A DNA stretch of 64,000 nt from Yersinia massiliensis (GCF_003048255.1 NZ_CP028487.1:2418001-2482000); one strand, 5' to 3'. Positions 48,501 to 58,795 are shown, counted from the stretch's first letter. The notes: generated from the sequence alone by a model not told the origin. Made by a program: numbers and translations.

Positions 48501-49403
48501 ATCACGAATCTCACGTTCACCGCTCATAAAGATCAATATATCGCCAGGGCTTTCATGGCCCAGCTCATCTACCGCATCAAAAATGGCTTGTAACTGATCT
48601 CGTTCAACGTCATCAGCATCATCCACAATGGGCCGATAACGAACTTCAACCGGATAGGTGCGACCAGAGACTTCAATAATCGGCGCATTATTGAAATGCT
48701 TAGAAAAACGCTGAGGATCGATAGTCGCCGAAGTAATAATGACCTTCAGGTCTGGGCGCTTAGGCAATAACTCACGTAAATAACCTAAGATAAAATCGAT
48801 ATTTAGGCTGCGCTCATGAGCCTCATCAATTATCAAGGTGTCATACTGCATCAGTAGACGGTCTTGTTGTATCTCAGCAAGCAAGATACCGTCGGTCATC
48901 AGCTTAACGAGTGTATTCTCACCGACCTGATCGTTGAAACGGACTTTGTAGCCGACGCAGCCCCCCAAAGAAGTGCTCAATTCATCCGCAATACGATTCG
49001 CCACGGTTCGCGCAGCCAATCGACGAGGTTGTGTATGACCGATAACACCTTTAACGCCGCGCCCCAGTTCCAGACAAATTTTGGGCAATTGCGTTGTTTT
49101 ACCCGAGCCCGTTTCACCTGCGACAATCACCACTTGATGGTCACGAATGGCATTAAAAATGTCTTGTTTCTTCTGACTAACCGGCAGACTTTCAGGATAG
49201 GTAATAGCCGGACAAGCTGCACGGCGATGGGTGACCCGTTGCATTGCGTTGGCGATTTCAGCCTCAATCTCGCGCGTAATGGCCTCAACAGCTTCTGGAT
49301 TATTGACTTTTCGTGCGCCTTGCAGCCGACGTCGCAGGCGCTGTTGGTCACGGAGCATCAACTCCCCAAGTTGGGAGGATAATGCTGCGAGAGAAGATTT
49401 CAC
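45516..49403 (-). CDS. hrpA: ATP-dependent RNA helicase HrpA
   Basis: 1295-residue DEAH-box helicase (E. coli 1300). Motif I GETGSGKTT near residues 96-104, motif II DEAH near 192-195, motif III SATI near 224-227, motif V-like TNVAETSLTVPGI near 343-355 and motif VI QRKGRCGRV near 387-395. The winged-helix, ratchet and OB-fold regions follow, then the long HrpA-specific C-terminal extension (about 700-1295, DUF3418). In E. coli HrpA resolves stalled or collided ribosomes. The start is GTG at 49403, with AAGGAA 8 nt upstream. It is divergent from azoR. Confidence 0.96.
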   Translation of the reverse strand: MKSSLAALSSQLGELMLRDQQRLRRRLQGARKVNNPEAVEAITREIEAEIANAMQRVTHRRAACPAITYPESLPVSQKKQDIFNAIRDHQVVIVAGETGSGKTTQLPKICLELGRGVKGVIGHTQPRRLAARTVANRIADELSTSLGGCVGYKVRFNDQVGENTLVKLMTDGILLAEIQQDRLLMQYDTLIIDEAHERSLNIDFILGYLRELLPKRPDLKVIITSATIDPQRFSKHFNNAPIIEVSGRTYPVEVRYRPIVDDADDVERDQLQAIFDAVDELGHESPGDILIFMSGEREIRDTADALMKQNLPHTEVLPLYARLSNSEQNRVFQSHHGRRIVLATNVAETSLTVPGIKYVIDPGTARISRYSFRTKVQRLPIEPVSQASANQRKGRCGRVSDGICIRLYSEQDFLSRPEFTDPEILRTNLASVILQMTSLGLGDIAAFPFVEAPDKRNIQDGVRLLEELGAIKTAENGHQQLTPLGRQLAQLPVDPRLARMVLEAQRSGSVRELMIITSALSIQDPRERPMDKQQASDEKHRRFADKDSDFLAFVNLWDYLKEQQKELSSAQFRKLCRSDFLNYLRVREWQDIYTQLRQVVKELGIPVNSVAADYRSVHTAILTGLLSHIGQKDVDKQEYTGARNARFAIFPGSGLFKKPPKWSMVAELVETSRLWGRIAARIEPEWIEPLAQHLVKHHYSDPHWEKAQGAVMASEKVTLFGLPIVTERKINYGPIDPPLCRELFIRHGLVEGDWQTRHAFFRANLKLLAEVEELEHKSRRRDILVDDETLFNFYDQRIGREVISARHFDNWWKKTSQTQPELLNFEKTMLIKDGANKVNPLDYPNFWYQGDLKLRLSYQFEPGTDADGVTVHIPLPILNQVQEQGFDWQIPGIRRELVIALIKSLPKPVRRNFVPAPNYAEAFLARVTPLETDLLDALERELRRMTGVTVSRDSWQWDQVPDHLKITFRVLDDKNRILREGKDLAALKLQLQAKVQETLSAVADDGIEQNDLHIWSFGDLPICYQQRRGGYEVKAYPALVDEKDSVAIRLFDTEAQQQQAMWQGTRRLLLLNIPSPIKYLHEKLPNKSKLGLYFNTYGKVMDLIDDCIACGVDKLVAQYGGPVWQEADFARLQEKVRAELNETVVEIAKQVEQILTTVFSINKRLKGRVDISQALALSDIKAQLGGLIYRGFVTNNGWKRLPDTLRYLQAIERRMEKLAIDPHRDRAQMQRIEHVQQMWQQWLTKLPPKRQQDDDVKEVRWMIEELRVSLFAQQLGTLYPISDKRILQTMEQLSA

Positions 49404-50358
<955 letters not shown>

Positions 50359-50454
50359 TCAATGACTTTCACGCACCGACGGGTGTCTCCGTTGATGCGT
50401 GACAGGAAGTACCTTGTATTACCCTCGTTTTACCCAGTAATGTGATTTAACGTT

Positions 50455-50491
50455 AATGCCAGTCCGTTACCTAACAGGCTGGCATTTTTTT
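50455..50491 (+). terminator. Intrinsic terminator of azoR
   Basis: AATGCCAG (50455-50462) pairs with CTGGCATT (50479-50486), with inner CC/GG and GTT/AAC pairs, then a run of T to 50491. A further GC-rich hairpin (TCACGCA/TGCGTGA, 50369-50402) lies between it and the stop. Confidence 0.88.
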
Positions 50492-50573
50492 ATTTGGCGA
50501 TTGGGTTGTTTCCCATTCCGTTTCATCTTGAATCTATTTAATGATGTTGAGTGAAATCAGCATGATTTTATGA

Positions 50574-51785
50574 TTAATCAGCACCTTCCATTTTACTCTT
50601 AAAAGAGCTTGTGGGCTTAAATAACCACTGCGAGAGTAATAATGAAAAACCGGATAGAGCAATATATGCACCCGCATAGGTCAGATCATAAGATACTAAA
50701 TAGCTGATGATTAATGGTGTTAATCCACCAGCTAGTGTCGATGACATGTTATAACCCATGCTAAGTGCGGTCGTTTCTCCGTTAGCAATGTCAGCTAATA
50801 CAGATGCTCCTGTACTCAATATCATGGCCGTATTGATAGTAATAGCAAGTTGAGCAATAACAACCCATTCAACTGTATTGCTTCGCATAATATAAAACAA
50901 TGGGATGGAAAATAGTATTAGCCCTATAACTCCTGCGTTAAATACCTTAGCTGAAGAGCTATATCTATCTGTTAGCCAGCCACAAATAAGCATAAACATT
51001 AGTATTAACGCTGATGATAAAATAGTATATATACTTTTAAAATCGCCCAATTGAAGCTTGTCTTTAATCAGTGAGCTTGACATGTTTTGGGCATAGAATG
51101 CGACAGACAACGGTACGGCAATCAAAAACAAGTTAAATGATTTGAACCAATTTAGCCGTTTGTAACGTTTAAACGCGGTAGGTTGAACCGGTAATCTGGC
51201 TCGAAACCAAAAACTCACCACTATATTGACTACACCTAACAAGAGTGGAATACGCCACCCTATTGTCTGCATCGCAATGGGGTCAAGTGAGTGCTCTAGT
51301 ACCAATACAAGTAATAAAGATACGATAACCCCCATTATTGCACTGCCTACAATCAGCGCCGATATTCTTGCTCGTTCTTTGTTTTTAGCATCATTAAATA
51401 AATACGTGGTCAGTGTTGGCCATTCACCTGCGTAACTAAAGGAAAGTGCCATTTGGAGTACCAAGATAACGAGTGGCGTATATGAGCCTAGAAAACTAAT
51501 GGGCAACAGTGCCATGCACAACGTGGCGCTACCACTTACAAAACTTGTCAGAATTAGAGCAGACTTGCGGCCAACTTTATCCGCGTATCGGCCAATAATA
51601 TAGCCGCCAATTGGGCGGACAATGAATCGTAAGGCAAATATGCCCCATACCATTTGAGTCGCTTGTTCATACCCCTGACGTTCAATCTCTGCGGATAAAT
51701 ACACAGATATGGCAGCAAACACGGCAATGTCATAATACTCAAGGGCATTTCCAACAACGGCCCCTAGTCTGAATTTCCATTTCAT
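50574..51785 (-). CDS. MFS transporter, metabolite:H+ symporter (MHS) family
   Basis: 403-residue transporter with about twelve membrane helices. The N-terminal GNALEYYDIAVFAAIS (about 12-27) and RPIGGYIIGRYADKVGRKSA (about 56-75, the loop 2-3 motif) are typical of the MHS group that includes ProP, ShiA and KgtP. An AGEWPT motif near 117-122 replaces the usual gated segment. The substrate is unknown; organic acids or osmolytes are likely classes. It lies downstream of the LuxR-like regulator on the same strand (94-bp gap). Gene and surroundings are AT-rich, suggesting transfer. Confidence 0.82.
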   Translation of the reverse strand: MKWKFRLGAVVGNALEYYDIAVFAAISVYLSAEIERQGYEQATQMVWGIFALRFIVRPIGGYIIGRYADKVGRKSALILTSFVSGSATLCMALLPISFLGSYTPLVILVLQMALSFSYAGEWPTLTTYLFNDAKNKERARISALIVGSAIMGVIVSLLLVLVLEHSLDPIAMQTIGWRIPLLLGVVNIVVSFWFRARLPVQPTAFKRYKRLNWFKSFNLFLIAVPLSVAFYAQNMSSSLIKDKLQLGDFKSIYTILSSALILMFMLICGWLTDRYSSSAKVFNAGVIGLILFSIPLFYIMRSNTVEWVVIAQLAITINTAMILSTGASVLADIANGETTALSMGYNMSSTLAGGLTPLIISYLVSYDLTYAGAYIALSGFSLLLSQWLFKPTSSFKSKMEGAD

Positions 51786-51879
51786 TTAATATGCCTCATA
51801 TTATTTAGTTTTTATATGCACCTACTCATCAAGTTCTGCTCTCAATTTTCTACTCACTGATAAACCTAGCCGATACCCT

Positions 51880-52656
51880 TTAGGGATAAGCCAGCAGTGT
51901 TTCAAGGCAAGATAAGGTTATGCCATGATTCTTCAGTGCATTAAACAATCCACCTAAGGAATGATGCTTACAATTTAATTTTTGTTTTATTCGCTGGATA
52001 CGTGAATGCTCTGCGGTTATTGAACACCCCTGAATGGCGGATATCTCTTTAACTTTCCGATGAGAAAGTAATAATCGGATGGTTATCATCTCCTTTCGCG
52101 TAAATCTGACATTGCCGAATCGCATATAGGGATGAATTGTTAATAATTCATCAGTTGAATCATCCTTTTGGTTAGGGATTTTTTTATTAGGCGATATTTT
52201 CTCACGTAACGGCAATACAATATCAAGATCTTGATGCCACACCCTATAAGCATAGTCCGCAATGGTAGGCTTCCATTTGTAAATTGTCATTACGTCGGAA
52301 AAAGACAGTTTTCTCTTTGAGTTAATAGATAAAATTTCATAAATATTGCCGTGACGAGTACAAATGTCTATTTTAGACTCTCTTTTATCATTTTTTAACA
52401 ACACCTCACTATGTTTCGATGAATAATCGCGCCAACATTGCATGCCAGGTATAATTCGCTCACTTATACTCAAATCTAAATCATCATCAAAATAAATTAG
52501 ATGCCATTCATAATTACTTGGCATTGCATATATATCTCTACTATCAAGATCTATCTTGGTATAATTAACATCCATATCATCCCAGTCAAAGTAACTGGCA
52601 AAAATCCGTTTCAAATTAAAACTATTAATTTCCACGGAATTATTTTTCACATCCAT
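51880..52656 (-). CDS. Atypical LuxR-family transcriptional regulator
   Basis: 258 residues from ATG 52656, chosen for AGGGGG 6 nt upstream; the frame is open 24 codons further up. The C-terminal 65 residues form a LuxR-type helix-turn-helix (FTRKEMITIRLLLSHRKVKE then ISAIQGCSITAEHSRIQRIK). The N-terminal 170 residues are an unrecognised sensory domain, rich in Asp/Tyr/Trp (FASYFDWDDMD, YDWHL-like strands), without an acyl-homoserine-lactone signature that I can name. Codon use is markedly AT-rich. It may control the MHS transporter next to it and the divergent Ner-like gene (inference). Confidence 0.72.
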   Translation of the reverse strand: MDVKNNSVEINSFNLKRIFASYFDWDDMDVNYTKIDLDSRDIYAMPSNYEWHLIYFDDDLDLSISERIIPGMQCWRDYSSKHSEVLLKNDKRESKIDICTRHGNIYEILSINSKRKLSFSDVMTIYKWKPTIADYAYRVWHQDLDIVLPLREKISPNKKIPNQKDDSTDELLTIHPYMRFGNVRFTRKEMITIRLLLSHRKVKEISAIQGCSITAEHSRIQRIKQKLNCKHHSLGGLFNALKNHGITLSCLETLLAYP

Positions 52657-52901
52657 AATTAACCCCCTAACCTTATTGACTAAGATAATTAAAGTCCTGG
52701 TAAAAAAGCTGAAGTTCATTATTAGCACACAACAATCAATTTTAAAATAAGCATATTTTACAAATATCTTAATATTTTAGATTGTTATAATTTTAACCCC
52801 CGCTTAATTACATGATGAAATTAAATGAGCCGTTAACTAGATTAATGAACAATCAACCCGATACAAACACTTTATATATTTAAAAAATTAATGAGGACAT
52901 T

Positions 52902-53150
52902 ATGAAAAATGACTGGCATCCGGCAGAAATCATTGCGGCAATAAAAAAGAAAGGATCATCTCTGTCAGCATTATCGAGACGTGCAGGATTAAGTGGATCA
53001 ACACTAGCTAATGCACTTAGCCGCCAATGGCCCAAAGGCGAAAGGATTATTGCGACTTACTTGGGTGTAGATGCATCAACGATATGGCCATCGCGCTATA
53101 AGCATAAAACTAGCAGTATTAAAGATAAGCATCGACGCACTAAAAAGTAA
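52902..53150 (+). CDS. Ner/Nlp (SfsB)-like helix-turn-helix regulator
   Basis: 82 residues, the length of Mu-family Ner proteins and of E. coli Nlp/SfsB. The signature DWHPAEIIAAIKKKGSSL (near 4-21), then LSRRAGLSGSTLANALSR (24-41) and a WPKGERIIA-type end with DASTIWPSRY (57-66) are family hallmarks. Ner represses transcription in transposable phages; bacterial relatives act as single-gene regulators. No other Mu-like genes are seen nearby, so it is a stand-alone copy. ATG follows GAGGA. A hairpin follows 47 bp after the stop. Confidence 0.85.
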   Translation: MKNDWHPAEIIAAIKKKGSSLSALSRRAGLSGSTLANALSRQWPKGERIIATYLGVDASTIWPSRYKHKTSSIKDKHRRTKK

Positions 53151-53196
53151 GCGTGTCATATCATTTATAACTTGATATTAGATTGGAATAATCATT

Positions 53197-53228
53197 CACA
53201 TTGATTGCTTTATGGGCAATTCAATGTG
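53197..53228. terminator. Hairpin between the Ner-like gene and the SorC regulator
   Basis: CACATTGATTGC (53197-53208) pairs with GCAATTCAATGTG (53216-53228) with one bulged base and a 7-nt loop. It lies between convergent genes. An imperfect T-rich stretch follows on the plus strand. Confidence 0.5.
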
Positions 53229-53270
53229 GATGATATTTTCTTCGAAATGATATTCTGCGCATTGTTGATG

Positions 53271-54218
53271 TTAATCAGGTAGCAGTGCCATCGCGCTTTC
53301 TTCATCTGTCACCAAAGCATTCACCCAATGCCCGCTGAGCGCGGCTTTGATAGCTTGATGTTTCTCTTTACCACCCGCAATCGCGATAACAGGTTTGACT
53401 GGCTCGATATGCAAGCTGGCACTGGTTAAACGCTGATCTAAGCTATAAGCAACACGTTGGCCATTGATATCAATAAAGTTGCCGAGCATTTCGGCCACCA
53501 CATTTGAGGCCAGCAATGCCTCAACATCTTGCGCGGTGATAAACCCATCTTTGTGCAATGGGCAGTCATAACCCATCGAACCTATCCCAATGAAAGTGAC
53601 ATCTGCTTGTGCCGCTTTCTCAGTCACCATGCGATAAATTCGGTGATTGCACCATAAGTCACGGTCCACAGCGCTATCAGCAAACAAAGGCGCAGGCAAA
53701 ATAAAATATCGGCCCTGCGTCTTCTCTGCCATCCACAACGGAACGTCGTAACGCGTGCAAGACCCATCTGCGGCGATAGCCCCAATCAGCGAAACACAAC
53801 TGTGTTGCGGGCGCTCGAAATCAGGTAGCTCATCTATGGCGGCTTTCAAACTGCGCCCAGAACCCACCCCTATCACCAACGGTTGCTCTTGCCGGAGAAA
53901 TTGCGCCATCACCTCCGCGCCGGCGACCGCGATCGCCCGCTGAATACCGGTGCTGTCCATGCCCAAACTTGGCACTACTTGGCACTGCTGCAACCCATAA
54001 TGTTGTTGCACTCGTTCAGCTAACGCCATACAGCGCCCGACTGGGTGCGCAATATTCACGCTGACCAGCCCATTATCAATCGCACATGCCACCAGCCGCT
54101 GTGCTACCTGCCGTGAAACACCCAGCGCATCTGCAATTTCATGTTGAGTCTGCCCGGCAACGTAATACATCCAGGCCGCTCTGGCCGCTTGGTCTAATTT
54201 CTTGTCACTCTTTTGCAT
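53271..54218 (-). CDS. SorC/DeoR-type transcriptional regulator of the arabinitol operon
   Basis: 315-residue SorC-family regulator. The N-terminal helix-turn-helix is in AGQTQHEIADALGVSRQVAQ near residues 22-41. The sugar-phosphate-binding domain follows (VIGVGSGRSLKAAID near 114-128, FIGIGSMGYDCPL near 205-217, VIAIAGGKEKHQAI near 278-291). Such proteins bind a phosphorylated sugar effector. It is divergent from dalD-dalK-dalT by 208 bp, so it very likely controls that operon; the effector could be D-xylulose 5-phosphate or arabinitol (inference). Confidence 0.88.
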   Translation of the reverse strand: MQKSDKKLDQAARAAWMYYVAGQTQHEIADALGVSRQVAQRLVACAIDNGLVSVNIAHPVGRCMALAERVQQHYGLQQCQVVPSLGMDSTGIQRAIAVAGAEVMAQFLRQEQPLVIGVGSGRSLKAAIDELPDFERPQHSCVSLIGAIAADGSCTRYDVPLWMAEKTQGRYFILPAPLFADSAVDRDLWCNHRIYRMVTEKAAQADVTFIGIGSMGYDCPLHKDGFITAQDVEALLASNVVAEMLGNFIDINGQRVAYSLDQRLTSASLHIEPVKPVIAIAGGKEKHQAIKAALSGHWVNALVTDEESAMALLPD

Positions 54219-54426
54219 GGGTTATCTGCATGAGGAAATTGAATTATCAATGTTACTGAGTTTACGCCGCTATCGAGCAGATTTTTATCTTCGCTGTCGT
54301 TTCTGTGAGCTAAAGCTCAACTAAAGGGCAAAAGTTACACTAACCTATCGGCATTAGGGCAAATGCTCATGCAAAGGGCTTATGCTCAAGAATAATCTTA
54401 ATGCCTATTGTGACTGCGGAGAACAT

Positions 54427-55818
54427 ATGAATACTGAGACGAAATCGACCCCTGCTGTATGGCTACATATTGGTGCAGGCTCTTTCCATCGCGCCCATCA
54501 AGCCTGGTATTTACACCGCTTATTAGCCGCTGGTGATAATCGCTGGACTATCTCGCTAGCGAATATTCGCGATGATGCCGCCCCTTTATTGGCCGCTCTT
54601 CAAGCACAAAACGGCGAGTACGTTCTAGAAACCGTGACCCCAGCGGGCGAGCGCAAATATGAAAAAATCAAGTCGCTGCGCAAGATAGTTCCTTGGGACA
54701 AGGAACTGAGTCAGTTGGTGGAACAAGGGAGTTTGCCAGAGACTCGTGTCATCTCCTTTACCGTCACCGAAGGTGGCTACTATCTCGATAACCAATTTAA
54801 CCTACAACAAGACAACGCCGATATTCAGGCGGACCTTAAAGGTGACTGCCGAACGATTTATGGCGCGATCAGCCGTATCTTGCAGGAACGCCAAGAAAAG
54901 CACAGCGGCCCAGTCACGTTGCTGAATTGCGATAACCTTCGCCATAACGGTGAACGTTTCCGCCATGGTCTGCTGGCGTTTCTCGCCTTACGTGATCAAC
55001 AAAGCTTGTTGCGTTGGGCGACCGACCAAACTCGTAGCCCCAATACCATGGTCGATAGAATTACCCCACGACCCGCAGATGACATTGCCCCACGGGTGCT
55101 GGCACAGACCGGATTTGCCGATAAGGTACCGGTCATGGGCGAGTCATTTATTCAATGGGTGATTGAAGATGATTTTATTGCCGGTCGCCCTGCGCTAGAA
55201 AATGTTGGCGTTGAAATGGTGGCGTCGGTGCTGCCGTATGAAGAGGCTAAGATTCGCATCCTCAATGCTAGCCACAGTTGTATTGCTTGGGCTGGGAGCC
55301 TAATTGGGCAGAGCTACATTCATGAGAGCACGAAAACGGCATCGATCCGCCAGATGGCTTATGACTATGTCACTCAAGATGTGATCCCGTCACTGTCACC
55401 TAGCCCACTGGATCTGGCCAATTATCGCGATGTCGTTTTAGAACGTTTCAGTAACCCCTATATTCGCGATACCAACCAGCGAGTAGCCGCTGATGGCTTC
55501 TCCAAAATCCCTGGATTTATTACCCCAACGCTAATGGAATGCTATCAACGAGGCTGCACCCCAACAGCAACGGCCATGTTACCGGCACTGTTCTTTGTCT
55601 TTATGGCGCGTTGGCATCAAGGCACCTTGCCGTATGAATATCAGGATGGCGTTTTAGATGCCCCTGCCGTACATGCCATGTTCGAATCGGCCGATCCGGT
55701 CGGTTTATTTGCCCGTGATAGCCAACTTTTTGGCCTACTCGCCCGTGATAGTCAGTTTGAAGCGTTACTGCGTCAATCGATTGATCAAGTTAACACTTGG
55801 GTTGCCGCTAACCGATAA
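54427..55818 (+). CDS. dalD: D-arabinitol 4-dehydrogenase (mannitol dehydrogenase family)
   Basis: 463 residues from ATG 54427 (CGGAG upstream); the frame is open 15 codons further up. Polyol-specific long-chain dehydrogenase: N-terminal Rossmann domain with [16 protein letters not shown] near 14-29 and the catalytic [14 protein letters not shown] near 276-289, matching the K-x4-N-x2-H motif. It oxidises D-arabinitol to D-xylulose with NAD. Related mannitol or fructuronate dehydrogenases are alternatives, but the xylulokinase and polyol transporter downstream, in the Klebsiella dal order of functions, favour arabinitol. Confidence 0.85.
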   Translation: MNTETKSTPAVWLHIGAGSFHRAHQAWYLHRLLAAGDNRWTISLANIRDDAAPLLAALQAQNGEYVLETVTPAGERKYEKIKSLRKIVPWDKELSQLVEQGSLPETRVISFTVTEGGYYLDNQFNLQQDNADIQADLKGDCRTIYGAISRILQERQEKHSGPVTLLNCDNLRHNGERFRHGLLAFLALRDQQSLLRWATDQTRSPNTMVDRITPRPADDIAPRVLAQTGFADKVPVMGESFIQWVIEDDFIAGRPALENVGVEMVASVLPYEEAKIRILNASHSCIAWAGSLIGQSYIHESTKTASIRQMAYDYVTQDVIPSLSPSPLDLANYRDVVLERFSNPYIRDTNQRVAADGFSKIPGFITPTLMECYQRGCTPTATAMLPALFFVFMARWHQGTLPYEYQDGVLDAPAVHAMFESADPVGLFARDSQLFGLLARDSQFEALLRQSIDQVNTWVAANR

Positions 55819-55837
55819 TCTTCGACAAGGAATGACT

Positions 55838-57301
55838 ATGTATCTTGGACTTGATTTAGGCACATCAGAAATAAAAGCCATGGTGATTGATGAATGTGGC
55901 CAAATTGTGGCGAGCGAAGGCGAGCCACTGACGGTGCAACGTCCTCATCCACTGTGGTCTGAGCAAAATCCAACTGACTGGTGGCAAGCGACGCAAAGAG
56001 TGATTGGCCGGTTGCGCCATAAAATTCCGCAACGCTGGGGGGAGATCCTCGCTATTGGTCTTTCCGGTCAAATGCATGGCGCAGTATTGCTAAATCGTGA
56101 AGATCGCATTTTACGCCCTGCCATTTTGTGGAACGATGCCCGCTGTGCCGATGAGTGTGAAACGCTGACTCGTAATGCACCACAGTTGCACGATATTGCC
56201 GGCAATCTGGCTATGCCCGGTTTTACCGCGCCGAAACTGCTGTGGGTCGCCCGCCACGAACCGGACGTGTTCGCTCAATTATCAACGGTGCTATTACCCA
56301 AGGATTATCTACGTTGGATGATGAGTGGCGATAAGGTCAGTGATATGTCAGATGCCGCGGGCACACTCTGGCTGGATGTGGCGAAGCGGGATTGGTCAGA
56401 TACCCTGCTTGCCGCTTGTGGGCTAACGCGCGATATGATGCCACGTTTGATCGAAGGCAGTGAACCCAGCGGGTATTTAAAAGCAGACATTGCGCGCGAA
56501 TGGGGCTTGTCCAATAAAGTCGTGATTGCCGGTGGGGGTGGCGATAATGCCGCTAGCGCAGTGGGTATTGGAGCGATTAATCCTGGTGATGGCTTTATCT
56601 CATTAGGCACGTCCGGCGTATTGTTTGCCGTTAACGATAGCTACCGCCCCAACCCACAATCAGCGGTACATGCCTTTTGTCATGCGCTCCCCAATCGCTG
56701 GCATCAGATGAGTGTCATGTTAACGGCAGCCAGTGCGCTACGTTGGTTATGCCAATTATTGGGGACCAATGAAACCACCCTTCTGTCTGAGGTGGCTCAA
56801 CTCAGCCGATCTGATCAGCGGCTGGCCCCGATTTTCCTACCCTATCTTTCCGGCGAACGTACCCCACATAACGACCCACTGGCAACGGGTGCTTTTCACG
56901 GTATGACGCATGCCACTGACCGCGCTGCACTGGGCTACGCGGTACTAGAAGGGGTCACATTCGGAATTGCTGACGGCCTTACGGTATTGCAAGCCGCGGG
57001 AACGGTGCTCACCCAGGCGTCATTGATTGGTGGTGGCGCGAGAAGTGCGTGGTGGGGGCAATTGATGGCTGACACCCTCAACTTACCGATTGTGACTCAC
57101 AGTGGAGGGGAATCAGGAGGCGCCTTAGGTGCTGCGCGTTTAGGGTGGATGGCCGTCGGTGGCCACGAGCAACTTGTTTGTACTAAACCCCAGATTGACC
57201 AGCGTTTTATCCCCGATGTGAATCGGCAGGATGCCTTGTTCTCTCGCCTTGAACGCTTCCGACTGCTTTATCAACAACAGCGGCAGTTACGTCAACTCTG
57301 A
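55838..57301 (+). CDS. dalK: D-xylulokinase
   Basis: 487 residues from the second of two close ATGs (55838): AAGGA is 7 nt before it and only 1 nt before the first. FGGY-family kinase: phosphate-1 loop YLGLDLGTSEIKAMVID near 2-18, IGLSGQMHGAVLL near 73-85, FGGY-type segment YLSGERTPHNDP near 345-356 and phosphate-2/adenosine region LIGGGARSAWWGQLMAD near 403-419. It phosphorylates D-xylulose to xylulose 5-phosphate for the pentose phosphate pathway. It lies 19 bp after dalD. No xylose isomerase gene is nearby, which favours dalK over xylB. Confidence 0.9.
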   Translation: MYLGLDLGTSEIKAMVIDECGQIVASEGEPLTVQRPHPLWSEQNPTDWWQATQRVIGRLRHKIPQRWGEILAIGLSGQMHGAVLLNREDRILRPAILWNDARCADECETLTRNAPQLHDIAGNLAMPGFTAPKLLWVARHEPDVFAQLSTVLLPKDYLRWMMSGDKVSDMSDAAGTLWLDVAKRDWSDTLLAACGLTRDMMPRLIEGSEPSGYLKADIAREWGLSNKVVIAGGGGDNAASAVGIGAINPGDGFISLGTSGVLFAVNDSYRPNPQSAVHAFCHALPNRWHQMSVMLTAASALRWLCQLLGTNETTLLSEVAQLSRSDQRLAPIFLPYLSGERTPHNDPLATGAFHGMTHATDRAALGYAVLEGVTFGIADGLTVLQAAGTVLTQASLIGGGARSAWWGQLMADTLNLPIVTHSGGESGGALGAARLGWMAVGGHEQLVCTKPQIDQRFIPDVNRQDALFSRLERFRLLYQQQRQLRQL

Positions 57302-57427
57302 CCCTGTGACCGACAGACCTCACGAACCTAAAAATACGCTCAGTTGCCGCGGCCACTCATGCGACCAAAGCATTGGCTGCCGCGAGCAACTCAACCAACC
57401 GGCGCTCGATCGCCAGAGGAAATGACC

Positions 57428-58741
57428 ATGCAAAAAAAACCTAGCCATTGGTTTGGTTTGCCGATGAATTTGTTTTGGGGTTACATTGCCATCGCCATCT
57501 TTATGAGTGGTGATGGTTTTGAAATGGCTTTCTTATCCAAGCACATTACGGATATGGGCTTTACCCCAGCGCAATCCGCTTTTGTGTTTACATTGTATGG
57601 CCTAGCCGCGGCGATTGCCGCATGGAGCTCAGGTGTGGTCGCTGAAATCATCACGCCACAACGAGCGATGCGGATTGGTTTCATTCTGTGGGTGGTGATG
57701 CACTGCCTATTTATGCTGTTTGGTTTAGGCATGAAAAGTTATCCGTTGATGTTACTGTTCTACGGCATTCGTGGTCTGGCTTATCCACTGTTTATCTATT
57801 CATTTGTCATGCTGATCGTGCAAAACGTGCCAAAACAGCAACTCTCTTCCGCCATGGGTTGGTTCTGGGCGATGTACTCCATCGGTATCGGTGTGGTGGG
57901 CAGCTATCTGCCGAGTTTTACCATTCCGATGATAGGCGAAACGGGCACATTATGGTTTGCGATTGTCTGGGTGACTGCCGGTGGCATGATGGCGCTAATA
58001 CTGCTGCGTAATGTCGGCACCGCTAGCCCGAAAGCGTCGCTCTCCAATAAAGAGAAAATAAAAGAGCTGTCGCGGGCGGTCACGATCTTATTTACTAACA
58101 AGAATATCTTCTTGTGTTGCCTGATCCGCATCATCAACACCCTGTCACTGTTTGGTTTCGCCGTTATCATGCCGCTGCTCTTTGTGGGCCGGCTTGGCTT
58201 TAGCATGTCTGAATGGCTACAAATATGGGCCGTTTTCTTCTTCGTGACCATTTTCACCAATATCATGTGGGGGATTTTAGGTGAGAAAATTGGCTGGATG
58301 CGCCAAGTCCGCTGGTTTGGCTGTATCGGCTGCGCCCTTTCTAGCTTGGCGTTCTATTATATTCCGATGCATTTTGGCCATAATTTCTGGGCTGCGCTGA
58401 TCCCTGCGGTGATGTTAGGGATCACCGTGGCCGCTTTCGTACCGATGACTGCCGTCTTCCCTGTTTTGGAACCCGAACACAAAGGCGCAGCGATCTCGAT
58501 TTATAATTTGTCTGCGGGGCTCAGTAACTTTGCCGCGCCTGCCATTGCCTCGCTGGTGTTACCGTTCTTCGATATCGTGGGGGTGGTGTGGGTTTATACC
58601 GCACTGTATTTGTTCGCTGCTGTGCTGACATTAATTGTCAAAGTGGAACAACCCGGTCATGAGGATACTTATTACCGTCAGTCATCGCGTGACAGTCTCG
58701 GTGGGCAACCTGCTGCGGCTAATTTACAGGCTGAACGTTAA
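57428..58741 (+). CDS. dalT: Polyol MFS transporter (DalT/RbtT type)
   Basis: 437 residues from ATG 57428, preceded by GAGGA; an ATG two codons earlier sits too close to that site. About twelve membrane helices. LPMNLFWGYIAIAIFMSGDG (about 10-29) and FEMAFLSKHI resemble the arabinitol and ribitol permeases DalT and RbtT. It imports D-arabinitol by proton symport (inference from context). It is the last gene of the operon, 126 bp after dalK, and is followed by a 10-bp perfect hairpin. Confidence 0.82.
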   Translation: MQKKPSHWFGLPMNLFWGYIAIAIFMSGDGFEMAFLSKHITDMGFTPAQSAFVFTLYGLAAAIAAWSSGVVAEIITPQRAMRIGFILWVVMHCLFMLFGLGMKSYPLMLLFYGIRGLAYPLFIYSFVMLIVQNVPKQQLSSAMGWFWAMYSIGIGVVGSYLPSFTIPMIGETGTLWFAIVWVTAGGMMALILLRNVGTASPKASLSNKEKIKELSRAVTILFTNKNIFLCCLIRIINTLSLFGFAVIMPLLFVGRLGFSMSEWLQIWAVFFFVTIFTNIMWGILGEKIGWMRQVRWFGCIGCALSSLAFYYIPMHFGHNFWAALIPAVMLGITVAAFVPMTAVFPVLEPEHKGAAISIYNLSAGLSNFAAPAIASLVLPFFDIVGVVWVYTALYLFAAVLTLIVKVEQPGHEDTYYRQSSRDSLGGQPAAANLQAER

Positions 58742-58762
58742 TTTCGAGGTGATTTAATTCGA

Positions 58763-58795
58763 GTCAAACGCCTGCGTCAAAAGCGGGCGTTTGAC
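58763..58795. terminator. Hairpin between dalT and ydbL
   Basis: GTCAAACGCC (58763-58772) pairs perfectly with GGCGTTTGAC (58786-58795), with a 13-nt loop. It lies between convergent stops. No U-run on either strand. Confidence 0.5.

Noticed and set aside
52902..53150. Remnant Mu-like prophage around the Ner-like gene
   Set aside because: No transposase, head, tail or lysis genes are nearby; bacterial Nlp/SfsB proteins occur as single genes.
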